From: Saccharopolyspora gregorii
GTDB lineage: Bacteria; Actinomycetota; Actinomycetes; Mycobacteriales; Pseudonocardiaceae
NCBI RefSeq assembly: GCF_024734405.1
Contig: NZ_CP059556.1
Span: 2,418,001-2,482,000, forward strand
Direction of reading: 5' to 3'
DNA: 64,000 bases
The notes beneath the pieces were generated by a model. That model searched no databases and was not told the DNA's origin. It was given only the letters and a program-made list of their open reading frames with translations. This document shows positions 39,503-47,687 of this stretch, piece by piece (position 1 is the stretch's first letter; every line of letters starts with the position of its first letter). The translations under genes were made by a program, and so were the position numbers.

Positions 39503-40159
39503 ATGCAGATCGTCGTCCTCGGCGCGACCGGGCGGACCGGCGGCGCCGCCGTCGAGCACGCCCTCGACCGCGGGTACGGGGTGACCGCGTACGCGCGGAA
39601 CCCCGACGCGATCACCCCGCGCCCCGGGCTGGCGGTCGTCGGGGGAGCGGTCGACGACGGCCCGGCGATGACGGCGGCCTTCGCCGGGCACGACGCCGTC
39701 GTCTCCTGCCTCGGCGCCCGCGTCGGAGCCGGATACCTGTGGCACGGCACCGATTTCCAGCGGCGCAGCCTGCCGCGCGTCATCGACGCGCTCGACGCGG
39801 CGGCGGTGCCCCGGTTCGTGCTGCTGTCCTCGCTGGGCATCGGGGACACGGCCCGGAAGCAGTCGTTCGTGCCGCGGCTGTTCGCCCGCACCCTCGCGAA
39901 GCGGCTGTTCGACGACAAGCTCGCCGCCGAGCGGGACCTGCCGCGGTGCGCGGCGGACTGGACCGCGGTCTACCCGGTGACGTTGAAGTCCGGCCCGGCC
40001 GACGAGGACCGCGAGCTCGCCCCGCTGGACGAGGTGACCGCGGTTCTCGGCAGGCCGGTGCTGACCTTCGCCACCGTCGCGGCCGCCCTGATCGACCTGG
40101 TGCCGGAGCAGGGCGGTCCGCGGCGGCTCGTCCTCACCGCGCGCGGGGCCTGGCGCTGA
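39503..40159 (+). CDS. NAD(P)-binding atypical SDR (NmrA/SDR_a5-like)
   Basis: A 218-residue cytoplasmic protein. The N-terminal Rossmann motif is VVLGATGRTGGAAVEHAL (3-20), with YARNP and AVVGGAVDDGPAM placing it in the NmrA-like atypical SDRs. The usual YxxxK is replaced, as in many relatives, by a RFVLLSSLGIGD core. Such proteins act as NADPH sensors, epimerases or reductases. It ends one base before the convergent MFS gene. Start context is ordinary. Confidence 0.82.
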   Translation: MQIVVLGATGRTGGAAVEHALDRGYGVTAYARNPDAITPRPGLAVVGGAVDDGPAMTAAFAGHDAVVSCLGARVGAGYLWHGTDFQRRSLPRVIDALDAAAVPRFVLLSSLGIGDTARKQSFVPRLFARTLAKRLFDDKLAAERDLPRCAADWTAVYPVTLKSGPADEDRELAPLDEVTAVLGRPVLTFATVAAALIDLVPEQGGPRRLVLTARGAWR

Positions 40160-40160
40160 C

Positions 40161-41441
40161 CTACTTCTCGACGCGCTGGACGTGCGCGTCGCCTTCGCCG
40201 GTGCTCAGGACGAGTTCGGCGGTGCCGCGGCGGCCGCTCGTCTCGGGCGCGGCGAACCACGCGGCCAGCGCCAGCACCGCGGTCAGCCCGGTCACCGCGA
40301 ACGCGGCTCGGTAGGAGATGAGGTCGGCGAGCACCCCGGTGACCAGCGGCCCGAGGATCGACCCGACGTCCGCGCTCATCTGGAACGCGGCCAGCACCGG
40401 CCCGCCCTTGCCCTTCGCACCGACGAGGTCGGCGACGGCCGCGTTCTGCGCCGGGTTCAGCAGCCCCGCACCGACCCCGGCGACCAGCGACACCGCCAGG
40501 AACACCGGCACCGAACCGCTGAAGCCCAGCGCCGCGGTGCCGAGCCCCGACACGGCCAGCCCGACGAGCACCAGCGGTTTCCGGCCGTGCAGGTCGGAGA
40601 GCCGCCCGGACACCATGATCACGGCGGCGTTGCCGACGGCGAACACCGACAGCGCCACGCCACCCATCGCCTGCGTGGAGCGCAGCGCTTCGACGACGAA
40701 CAGCGGGATCAGCGCGATCCGCACCCCGTACACCGCCCAGCCCATGCTGAAGTTCGACAGCATCGCCGCCCGGTAGGTGCGCGAGCGCAGCGCTTCCCGG
40801 ACCGTCATCGCCGGGACGTCGTCCTTCACCGGTGCCGCCAGCGTCGACTTCCGCAGCAGCAGCCAGCCGATGAACGCGGCGAGGAACAGCGCCGCCCCGT
40901 AGGTCAGGAACGGCATCCGCAGCGAGAAGCCCACCATGACGCTGCCGATGATCGGCCCGGAGATGTTGCCCAGCAGGAAGCTCGTCGCCCACAACCCGGA
41001 CGCGCGCCCGCGCTGCTGCGGCGGCGCGAGCCGCACCAGCAGCGCCACCACCGAGACGGTGAACATGGTGGAGCCGATGCCGCCGAGCGCGCGGAACACC
41101 AGCAGCTGCCAGTACGAGGTGGCGAACGCGCAGGCCGCGCTGCTGACGCCGACGATGCTGATGCCCCACACGTAGATCGGCCGCTCGCCGAACCAGGCGA
41201 CGAGCCGCCCGCTGGCGGGGGCGAAGGCCAGGCGCATGAACGCGAACGCGCTGACGATGAACGACGCCGCCGTCACGCCCACGTCGAAGGAGGTCGCGAA
41301 GGCCGGCAGCGCGGGCGAGACGATGCCCATGCCGATCGCGACGATGAAGCTGCCGCCGACCAGGATCCAGATCTCGCGGGGCAACCGGGTTCCACTGCCG
41401 GGACCGCCCGACGCCTGGCTCGACGACTCACCTGACACCAC
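40161..41441 (-). CDS. MFS transporter (drug-efflux type)
   Basis: A membrane protein of about 426 residues with 12 transmembrane segments in two halves. Motif A appears twice in altered form: ASGRLVAWFGERPIYVWG between helices 2 and 3, and VSGRLSDLHGRKPLVLVG between helices 8 and 9. LNPAQNAAVADLVG and SILGPLVTGVLADL are typical of actinomycete exporters. A Ser/Gly-rich N-terminal tail precedes helix 1 (IWILVGGSFIVAIGMGIVSPALPAFA). The start is uncertain: GTG at 41441 or 41438, or TTG at 41480. No regulator is adjacent, so the substrate cannot be guessed. Confidence 0.85.
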   Translation of the reverse strand: MVSGESSSQASGGPGSGTRLPREIWILVGGSFIVAIGMGIVSPALPAFATSFDVGVTAASFIVSAFAFMRLAFAPASGRLVAWFGERPIYVWGISIVGVSSAACAFATSYWQLLVFRALGGIGSTMFTVSVVALLVRLAPPQQRGRASGLWATSFLLGNISGPIIGSVMVGFSLRMPFLTYGAALFLAAFIGWLLLRKSTLAAPVKDDVPAMTVREALRSRTYRAAMLSNFSMGWAVYGVRIALIPLFVVEALRSTQAMGGVALSVFAVGNAAVIMVSGRLSDLHGRKPLVLVGLAVSGLGTAALGFSGSVPVFLAVSLVAGVGAGLLNPAQNAAVADLVGAKGKGGPVLAAFQMSADVGSILGPLVTGVLADLISYRAAFAVTGLTAVLALAAWFAAPETSGRRGTAELVLSTGEGDAHVQRVEK

Positions 41442-41531
41442 TGCCTCGCTTCCGCTGGATGATCCGGGCTTCCCGGCCAAGAGGGCTCAACCGCGCCCGG
41501 GGCCAGCGCATTCCCAGCAGGTGGTGGGCCC

Positions 41532-41923
41532 TTGACAACTCGCGGCGGACGCGTCGACGCCCGGTTGCGGATCCACGGGGGTGATCTGGCGTGGCGGCCC
41601 GGAGGGCGACCGGGTGATCCGCGGGTCGGAGCCGGTGGAGATCGGGCCCGGGCGTGATCGCGCACCCGTTCCCCAGCCCGGGGACGGCGCTGTTCCTCGC
41701 CGAGCTGCCGGGTCCGTACCACCGGCTCCCGGCGGCGGCGCGCGAGCGGACGCGGGCGCTGGCGCGGTGGGCGGCGCGCTTCGACGAACCGGAGCGCGAG
41801 GACCGCGGCGCGGTCCGCTACGAGCGGGTGGGCGGCCCGCCCCGCCGGCCGCGACGGGCCGTCACGGGTGGATCCGGGGGTCCTCGGTGGGGTCGGTGTA
41901 GGGCTGCGGGCAGCCCTCGGTGA
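41532..41923 (+). pseudogene. Frameshifted remnant of a hypothetical protein
   Basis: Three short frames in series read like one protein: TTRGGRVDARLRIHGGDLAWRP, then EGDRVIRGSEPVEIGPG, then VIAHPFPSPGTALFLAELPGPYHRLP to AAARERTRALARWAARFDEPERED. All have the GC-rich third positions of coding DNA. Two single-base shifts (near 41595 and 41650) would restore one frame. I do not recognise the family. The last part runs into the end of the convergent VanY-like gene, where the true stop is lost. Confidence 0.4.
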
Positions 41924-42437
41924 CGGCCAGCGGGCGGAGTTCGAAGTGCCACGGCTCGTTGGCGTAGATCTGGCAGAGCCCGTGGTCGTCACCGTGCCGG
42001 ACCAGCCAGTCCGAGGCGTCGTACGGACCGATGTCCACGGCCTGGCCGGACACGTGCGCGGAGGTCTCGGCGGTGGCGACCCAGCGCGCGGCCTCGGCGC
42101 GGGAACCGTAGGTGGTGACGGCGTCCTGCAACATCCGTTCCTGGAGGCCCGGTGATCGCCAGCCGCTGTTGACGCGGAACCGCAGTCCCTCGTCCTCGGC
42201 CTCGGTCGCGGCGGCCCGCAGCGCCTCCAGCAGGTCCTCGTCGAGCTTCCCGACGGCGGGTTCGGCGTCGTCGAACACCGACACCTCCCGGTCGTCGGGG
42301 ATCGCGCCGTCCTCGGCGGTGGGTTCGCCGCGCAGCGCGGGAGAAGCGGCGATCGTCACCGCGACGCCGAGGGCGCCGAGCAGCGCGACGGCGGAGGCGG
42401 TGGTGATCCGGTTCCGGAGGTGCGGTGTCGTGGTCAT
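41862..42437 (-). CDS. D-alanyl-D-alanine carboxypeptidase, VanY-like
   Basis: A 191-residue exported zinc peptidase. An N-terminal membrane anchor or signal (ITTASAVALLGALGVAVTIAA, about 11-31) is followed by an acidic linker and a VanY/peptidase M15 domain. Zinc and catalytic residues are visible in SGWRSPGLQERML, SAHVSGQAVDIGPYDASDWL (His and Asp ligands) and NEPWHFEL (Glu and His). It would trim the terminal D-Ala of peptidoglycan stem peptides outside the cell. It is divergent from a VanR/VanS-like two-component pair 86 bases away, the arrangement expected for a cell-wall stress or glycopeptide response. Confidence 0.88.
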   Translation of the reverse strand: MTTTPHLRNRITTASAVALLGALGVAVTIAASPALRGEPTAEDGAIPDDREVSVFDDAEPAVGKLDEDLLEALRAAATEAEDEGLRFRVNSGWRSPGLQERMLQDAVTTYGSRAEAARWVATAETSAHVSGQAVDIGPYDASDWLVRHGDDHGLCQIYANEPWHFELRPLAVTEGCPQPYTDPTEDPRIHP

Positions 42438-42523
42438 GCCACCAGCGAAGACCCCGCGCCGTTGCCACCGCGTATTCGTTTTCGCATATGCCGGCGATAC
42501 GTCCGCCGAACTAGCATTCCCCC

Positions 42524-43201
42524 ATGCGAGTGCTGATCGTCGAGGACGAGCGCTACCTGGCCGAGGCGATCCGGGACGGCCTGCGGCTGGAGGCGATCGC
42601 CGCCGACGTGGCCGGGGACGGCGACACCGCGCTGGAGCTGCTGCAGGTCAACTCCTACGATCTCGCGGTCCTCGACCGGGACGTCCCCGGCCCGTCCGGG
42701 GACGACGTGGCGCGGTGGATCGTCGGCTCGGGCAGCGGGATCCCCATCCTGATGCTCACCGCCGCGGATCGGTTGCACGACAAGGAGACCGGCTTCGAGC
42801 TCGGCGCCGACGACTACTTGACGAAACCGTTCGCGCTGCGGGAGCTGGTGCTGCGGCTGCGCGCGCTGGACCGCAGGCGGGAGCGGTCCCGGCCGCCGGT
42901 GCGGGAGATCGCAGGGCTGCGGCTGGACCCGTTCCGGCGCGAGGTGTTCCGCGACGGCAGGCACGTCGCGCTCACCCGCAAGCAGTTCGCGGTGCTGGAA
43001 GTCCTCGTCGGCGCGGAGGGCGGCGTGGTCAGCGCGGAGGAGCTGCTGGCGCGGGCCTGGGACGAGAACGCCGACCCGTTCACCAACGCGGTCCGCATCA
43101 CGGTGTCCGCGCTGCGCAAACGGCTCGGCGAACCCTGGCTGATCGCGACCGTCCCCGGCGTCGGCTACCGGATCGAGGCCGCGGTGGACGACCGTGGCTA
43201 G
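42524..43201 (+). CDS. OmpR/VanR-like response regulator
   Basis: A 225-residue two-domain regulator. The receiver domain (1-115) has acidic pocket E8-D9, phospho-acceptor D51 (VLDRDVPG), Thr in MLTAAD and Lys in YLTKPF. The C-terminal winged helix (about 130-220) shows ALTRKQFAVLEVLVGAEGGVVSAEELLARAWDENADPFTNAVRITVSALRKRLG, the OmpR signature. Its TAG lies inside the histidine kinase start region (8-base overlap), so both are co-translated. It probably activates the divergent VanY-like gene. Confidence 0.93.
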   Translation: MRVLIVEDERYLAEAIRDGLRLEAIAADVAGDGDTALELLQVNSYDLAVLDRDVPGPSGDDVARWIVGSGSGIPILMLTAADRLHDKETGFELGADDYLTKPFALRELVLRLRALDRRRERSRPPVREIAGLRLDPFRREVFRDGRHVALTRKQFAVLEVLVGAEGGVVSAEELLARAWDENADPFTNAVRITVSALRKRLGEPWLIATVPGVGYRIEAAVDDRG

Positions 43202-44279
43202 GCGCCCCGGGATGAGCGCCCGGTTCAAGCTGGCCGTGAGCTACGCCGGGTTCCTCGTCGTCGCGAGCGCCCTGCTGCTCGCCGTGGTGTGGGTGTTCCT
43301 GCTGCGCTACGTGCCGGAACAGGTGAACACGCCGGGCGGTTTCGTGCCGGGGCGCCGGGACCTGGTGCGCGCGTTCGCGCCGAAGGCGGCGCTGGTGCTG
43401 GCGGCCGTGCTGGTGTTCGGGCTGGCCGGCGGCTGGTTCCTCGCCGGGCGGATGTTGTCGCCGCTGCGCCGGATCGGCGCGGCCGCGCGGCTGGCGGCGG
43501 ACGGTTCGCTCTCGCACCGGATCCGGTTGCCGGGGCGGCGGGACGAGTTCCGGGACCTCGCCGACGTCTTCGACGCCATGCTCGCGCAGCTGGAGGCGCA
43601 CACCGCGGAACAGCGGCGGTTCGCCGCGAACGCCTCGCACGAGCTGCGCACCCCGCTGGCGATCTCGCGGACGCTGCTCGACGTGGCCAGCCACGACCCG
43701 GACCCGGACGTGGACGCGCTCGTCACCCGGCTGCGGCAGGTCAACACCAGGGCAGTGGAGCTGACGGAGGCCCTGCTGCTGCTCGCCCGCGCCGACCGGG
43801 GTTCCTTCAGCAGCGAACCGGTCGACCTGTCGTTGCTGGTGGACGAGGCGGTCGAGACGTCGCTGCCGCTGGCCGAGCGGCGCGGTGTCGAGCTCGACGC
43901 GGGCGGGGACGCGGCGTGGGCGTCCGGTTCGGCGGCGCTGCTGCTGCCGATGGTGACGAACCTCGTGCAGAACGCGCTCGTGCACAACCTGCCGGGCGGG
44001 GGTGCGGTGCGGGTGCGCACCGAGGCGCGGCCGGACGTCGCGGTGCTGCTGGTCGAGAACACCGGCGCGGTCCTCCCGCCGGAGGTGGTGGGGACGTTGA
44101 CCGAGCCGTTCCAGCGCGGCGCGGAGCGGGTGCGCGACGACGAGCACGCGGGCGTCGGGCTCGGCCTGGCGATCGTGCGCAGCGTCGTGCGCGCGCACCA
44201 CGGGAACCTCGACCTGGCGCCCCGGCCCGGAGGTGGTCTCCGCATCACCGCCGAACTGCCCGCGGCGCGGCCGAGCTGA
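43194..44279 (+). CDS. Sensor histidine kinase, VanS-like
   Basis: A 361-residue inner-membrane kinase. Two transmembrane helices (AVSYAGFLVVASALLLAVVWVFLL near 14-37; AALVLAAVLVFGLAGGWFLAG near 64-84) enclose only about 25 outer residues, so sensing may occur in or near the membrane. A HAMP domain (LSPLRRIGAAARLAADGSL) is followed by the phospho-acceptor NASHELRTPLAISRTLLDVA, the N box QNALVHN and a GVGLGLAIVRSVV G box. The GTG at 43194 overlaps the regulator gene; an ATG at 43212 is the alternative. Confidence 0.92.
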   Translation: MARRPGMSARFKLAVSYAGFLVVASALLLAVVWVFLLRYVPEQVNTPGGFVPGRRDLVRAFAPKAALVLAAVLVFGLAGGWFLAGRMLSPLRRIGAAARLAADGSLSHRIRLPGRRDEFRDLADVFDAMLAQLEAHTAEQRRFAANASHELRTPLAISRTLLDVASHDPDPDVDALVTRLRQVNTRAVELTEALLLLARADRGSFSSEPVDLSLLVDEAVETSLPLAERRGVELDAGGDAAWASGSAALLLPMVTNLVQNALVHNLPGGGAVRVRTEARPDVAVLLVENTGAVLPPEVVGTLTEPFQRGAERVRDDEHAGVGLGLAIVRSVVRAHHGNLDLAPRPGGGLRITAELPAARPS

Positions 44280-44327
44280 CCCGGCCGGTCTCCGGCCGCG
44301 GACCGGGCGGGAAGCGGAGTCCGGCGG

Positions 44328-45200
44328 TCAGCCGCGCAGGTCGAGGAGGTCGAACACCCGCATCCGGCCGGGTGCGGTGGCCGCGCAGGTCAACGGTCTC
44401 CCGGTGGCGACCCACCGCTCGCGCAGCCGCACCGCGACGTCCGGATCGGCGAGTTCCACCCGCCAGCCGGCGTCCCCGTCGGGTTCGACGGCGACGGGCC
44501 GCAGCTCGTCCACGCCGGTCGCCCCGGTGGCGGCCCGCGCGTGGTGCTGCGCGGCCTGCGCGGCCGGGGGCAGCGAGGTGCGGCCGCGCACCCAGCGGGC
44601 GTCGAGGTTCCCGGCGGCGTAGTCGCGCGCGGCCCCGACCGCGTCCACCGCCGGGATGCCGCCGAGGGCGTAGCCGTGCGGCAGCAGCACCAGCGCGGGC
44701 GCGAACCGGCAGCCGCCGAGGTGGCTGCACTCCCACGTGCCGCCGGGCGCCGCCGCGGCGAGGGCCGCGGCCACCGGTCGGCCGCGCACCGCGCAGCAGG
44801 TGTCGTGCCTGCCATGCGCGCACACCAGGTTCAGCGGCCCCGCGACGGGTTCGCCGGGTGCGTCCACCGCGTCGACCAGTTCGGCGGCCGAGGCGACCGC
44901 GCCGCCCCGGACGGATTCGCGTCCCGGCCGGGAGTCCACCCGGAACCAGCGGCGGACCGCTCCGCTCGCGTTGCGCCCGGGCCGGCGCACCAGCAGCACG
45001 CGCGCGCCCGCGTCGGCGGCCCACCCGGTGATCGCGGTGACGACGGCCGGGTCGAGCCCGGACCCGGTGAGCGCGTCCCGCCCCCACGGCCCGGGGTGTT
45101 CGAGGAGGAACCACCGCTGCGCGGGCGGCGCCGACCCCTCCAGCGGGTCGCCCGCGGCCTCGGCGACGAAGGAGCAGCGCGGCCAGTGGTGCCCGGTCAC
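44328..45200 (-). CDS. Sucrase-ferredoxin-like (thioredoxin-fold 2Fe-2S) protein
   Basis: A 290-residue cytoplasmic protein of the Suc_Fer-like family. It has WPRCSFVAEAAGDPLEGSA at the N-terminus, then the cluster-binding motifs C127-AHGRHDTCC (135-136) and C158-SHLGGC164 in the middle, followed by RFAPALVLLPHGYALGG. The remaining C-terminal 100 residues are family-typical. Members probably bind a [2Fe-2S] cluster and transfer electrons; no reaction is defined. The GTG overlaps the oxygenase stop by 4 bases (GTGA). It is the third gene after the repeat peptide and the JmjC oxygenase, so it may serve as their redox partner. That role is inferred. Confidence 0.82.
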   Translation of the reverse strand: MTGHHWPRCSFVAEAAGDPLEGSAPPAQRWFLLEHPGPWGRDALTGSGLDPAVVTAITGWAADAGARVLLVRRPGRNASGAVRRWFRVDSRPGRESVRGGAVASAAELVDAVDAPGEPVAGPLNLVCAHGRHDTCCAVRGRPVAAALAAAAPGGTWECSHLGGCRFAPALVLLPHGYALGGIPAVDAVGAARDYAAGNLDARWVRGRTSLPPAAQAAQHHARAATGATGVDELRPVAVEPDGDAGWRVELADPDVAVRLRERWVATGRPLTCAATAPGRMRVFDLLDLRG

Positions 45201-46453
45201 GGGAAGGCCGCGGGGACGAGCACGCCCTCCCGCAGCAGCCTGCGGACCAGCACGACCTGATCGGCCTCGTCCAGCCCGGGCAGCTCGCCCACCCGGAACG
45301 TGCCGCCGGTGAGCAGTTCGCGCACGGCGTCCGCGGTGCCCGCGGGCAGCGCGAGCCACCGGTCCGGCAGCTCCAGCACCACTTCGTCCGCGCCGTCGAC
45401 GACCCGGTGGTGCAGCCCGGCACGCCGCCGCACGGCGTCCCCGGCCGCCAGCCCGCCGGCGAACTCGGCGGTGGCGACCGGCCGCACCGGTTCGGGACGC
45501 CCGCCGGACCAGACCCGGCCGCGGACGCGGCGCGCGACGTCGTCGGCGGGCACCTCCCGCAGCGCGCGGGTGAGCGCGGCGCGCACCGCGTCGAGGTGCG
45601 GGGCGAGCTCCACGGGGTCGGCGACGTCGACGCCCAGCGGCAGCGAGGCCCGCAGCTCCGGGTCCCGCGCGCAGAGCGCGGTCAGCGCCTCCACCAGCGC
45701 GAACCGGGTCAGCACGTGCACGCCCACCGTCAGGTGCGCCGACACGTCGCCGAGCGCGGTCGCGGCGTGCAGCCACCCGCGCGGCAGGTACATCGCATCG
45801 CCCGGCTCCAGCACCGCGTCGATCTCCGGAGCCTCGTCGCGCGCGCGTGCGGTGACGGCCGACGCGTGGTCGTTCCACGGCTGGTCGCGCAGCGGGTCCG
45901 GGTGCACGGGCGCGTGCACCGTCCAGTGCTTGCGCCCGGCGAGCTGCAGCACGAACACGTCGTGCACGTCGTAGTGGGCGGCGAACCCGCGGGAGGACGG
46001 CGGCGTCACGTACGCGTTGGCCTGCACCGGATGGCCGAGTTCCGCGGCGAGGCCGGTGGTGAGGTCGATGACCCCGGACCAGGTCCGATGCAGCGCCTGC
46101 AGCACCACGGTGGTCCCGTCGGCGAACAGCGCGGCGACCCGGTCGTCGCGCACCTGGTCGCCGATCTCGGCGCCCACCCCGCCGGGCCCGGTGAACGATC
46201 CGGAATCGACGACCTCGCCCTGCTTGGCGAGGCGCAGGAACGGGGTGCGCAGGCCGCGGCGGGAGAGCAGCTCGTCGACGCCGTCGAGGTCGAGCACGTC
46301 CCGGAACGAGTCCGGGTCGGCGCCGCGCCGCAGCAGCGGTTCGCGGCCCCAGTGCCGCCGGGCGAACGCGTCCACGTCGGGCCCCACGACGCGGGAGAGC
46401 GCCGCCGCGGGTGCGGCGGCGCCCTCCACGGGGCTGCTCAGTTCAGCGGGCAC
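45197..46453 (-). CDS. JmjC/cupin-4 oxygenase (ribosomal-oxygenase-like)
   Basis: A 418-residue Fe(II)/2-oxoglutarate oxygenase. The N-terminal part reads VDAFARRHWGREPLLRRGADPDSF, as in the YcfD/MINA53/NO66 protein hydroxylases. The double-stranded beta-helix carries the metal triad H160-Y-D162 and H229 (GDAMYLPRGWLHAA), plus the 2-oxoglutarate Lys in RKHWTVHAP. A dimerisation/winged-helix C-terminus follows (about 330-418). Relatives hydroxylate Arg or His in proteins. The GTG at 46453 overlaps the end of the repeat-peptide gene by 11 bases. The three-repeat peptide, with one His per repeat, is the obvious candidate substrate; not proven. Confidence 0.85.
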   Translation of the reverse strand: MPAELSSPVEGAAAPAAALSRVVGPDVDAFARRHWGREPLLRRGADPDSFRDVLDLDGVDELLSRRGLRTPFLRLAKQGEVVDSGSFTGPGGVGAEIGDQVRDDRVAALFADGTTVVLQALHRTWSGVIDLTTGLAAELGHPVQANAYVTPPSSRGFAAHYDVHDVFVLQLAGRKHWTVHAPVHPDPLRDQPWNDHASAVTARARDEAPEIDAVLEPGDAMYLPRGWLHAATALGDVSAHLTVGVHVLTRFALVEALTALCARDPELRASLPLGVDVADPVELAPHLDAVRAALTRALREVPADDVARRVRGRVWSGGRPEPVRPVATAEFAGGLAAGDAVRRRAGLHHRVVDGADEVVLELPDRWLALPAGTADAVRELLTGGTFRVGELPGLDEADQVVLVRRLLREGVLVPAAFP

Positions 46454-46736
46454 CGCTGTCGGCTCCGCCGTCCGCCCCACCGTCGTGCTGGCCGGGCGTG
46501 CCGCGGCCGGTCCCCGAGTCGGCGGGCCCTTCGGCCGAGCCGTCGGCGCCCCCGTCGTGCTGGCCCGGTGTGCCGCGCCCGGCGCCGGAGTCGGCCGGGC
46601 CCTCGGCGCCTCCGTCGGCTCCGCCGTCCGCGCCGCCGTCGTGCTGGCCGGGCGTGCCGCCTCCGGCGCCGGAGTCGGCCGGGCCCTCCGGTCCACCGCT
46701 GCCCGAACTCCTGATGTCATCGTCGTCGAGAGCCAC
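46443..46736 (-). CDS. Three-repeat Gly/Asp/Ala-rich peptide, probable substrate of the adjacent oxygenase
   Basis: A 97-residue acidic peptide with a leader-like start (MALDDDDIRSSGSGG) and three imperfect repeats of 24-28 residues beginning at E17, E45 and E69. Each contains EGPADSG, then GTPGQHDGGADG, with spacers of ADGGA type. It has no Cys or aromatic residue and would be unfolded in solution. The GTG at 46736 is supported by a near-perfect ribosome site (GAGGAGG, 5 bases before). Its stop overlaps the JmjC start, so the two are coupled. It looks like a multi-core precursor or a protein-hydroxylase substrate. The real start and reading frame are secure from the ribosome site and overlap. 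Confidence 0.78.
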   Translation of the reverse strand: MALDDDDIRSSGSGGPEGPADSGAGGGTPGQHDGGADGGADGGAEGPADSGAGRGTPGQHDGGADGSAEGPADSGTGRGTPGQHDGGADGGADSGAR

Positions 46737-46813
46737 CTGAGCCTCCTCGGTAGTGCGCGGTCACCGCCAGTGCTCCTCCCGATTACCCGGCGCCGCGCGA
46801 AATATGCCGTGGA

Positions 46814-47488
46814 TCAGGGGACGCGGTGGCCGCGGAAGGTCACCGGCCTGCGGGTCCGGAAACCGAGCCGCTCGTAGAGCCCGAGGGCCGCGGTGTTGGT
46901 GTCGGTGACGTGCAGGAAGGCCCGTTCGCCGCGCGCGGCGATGCGCCCGGCCAGCGTGCGGACCAGCCGGGCCGCGTGCCCGCGCCCGCGCGCTCCGGGC
47001 GCGGTGCACACGGCGCTGATCTCCGTCCAGCCCGGCGGCCGGAGCCGTTCGCCCGCCATCGCCACCAGCGCGCCGTCCTCGTGGATGCCCAGGTAGGTGC
47101 CGAGCTCCCGGGTGCGCGGCCAGAACGGTCCCGGCTCGGTCCGGGCGACCAGGTCGAGCATCGCGGGCACGTCCGCGGCGCCCAGTTCGACCACGTCGGC
47201 GCCGGGACCGACGGGCGCGGGCTCGGCGGGGCCGATCAGCTGCCGGGCTTCGAGCGCGAACACCGGTTCCCAGCCGGGCGGCGGCACCGCTTCGGAGCTG
47301 AACATGTCGGCGAGCGCCCCGGAACCGAGCAGCCGCGCCAGGTCGTCCCACGCCGCCGGGCCCGGTTCGGCGACCGCCGCGAACGTCGTCACCCCGGGCA
47401 GGTACGTCGCCGCCGTCCCGCACCACCGAGCGAGGTGCGCGTGCCGCCCCCGCAACGACGCCAGCACCGGCTCATCCAGCACGTCCAC
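46814..47488 (-). CDS. GNAT-family N-acetyltransferase
   Basis: A 224-residue acetyltransferase. A divergent N-terminal part (about 1-100) is followed by a GNAT core: MLDLVARTEPGPFWPRT, YLGIHEDGALVAMAGER, the acetyl-CoA loop VCTAPGARGRGHAARLV (about 150-166) and FLHVTDTNTAALGLYERLGFRTRRPV. Typical FR47-like layout. The GTG at 47488 follows AAGGAAAGGA. Its upstream region runs straight into the structured repeat copy C, so the promoter is probably within or beyond that element. Substrate unknown. Confidence 0.85.
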   Translation of the reverse strand: MDVLDEPVLASLRGRHAHLARWCGTAATYLPGVTTFAAVAEPGPAAWDDLARLLGSGALADMFSSEAVPPPGWEPVFALEARQLIGPAEPAPVGPGADVVELGAADVPAMLDLVARTEPGPFWPRTRELGTYLGIHEDGALVAMAGERLRPPGWTEISAVCTAPGARGRGHAARLVRTLAGRIAARGERAFLHVTDTNTAALGLYERLGFRTRRPVTFRGHRVP

Positions 47489-47508
47489 CGCGCGTCCTTT
47501 CCTTCCTG

Positions 47509-47661
47509 TCAGCGGCGAAGCCGCTGAGCCGCCGACCACCTGAGCAACCGGACCACCCGCGGGTTCTCAGCTGCTTCCTCGCGAGGACAGCGTTTTCTCC
47601 TGTGGCGGAGCCACCGGTGAAAACGATCCCGCAGCGAGGAAGCAGCTGAGGTTCCGCCACC
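47509..47661 (+). repeat. Structured intergenic repeat, copy C (full length)
   Basis: The copy has the same order as copy A: small hairpin (47509-47527), ACCACCCGCGGGTTC spacer, 16-bp outer stem TCAGCTGCTTCCTCGC (47567-47582) pairing perfectly with 47634-47649, inner CGTTTTC/GAAAACG and GTGGC/GCCAC stems, and terminal GGTTCCGCCACC. The outer stem differs from copy A at several positions, and each change is matched by a change on the other side. It lies downstream of the GntR gene and 21 bases before the GNAT start. Confidence 0.85.
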
Positions 47662-47687
47662 CCAGGTACTCAGCAAACCTCGAACAT

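Noticed and set aside
46454-46720. Possible N-terminal extension of the JmjC oxygenase through the repeat-peptide region.
   Set aside because: The frame is open there, but it is Pro/Thr/Arg-rich with no family match. The repeat peptide in another frame has a near-perfect ribosome site and its own stop overlapping the JmjC GTG.
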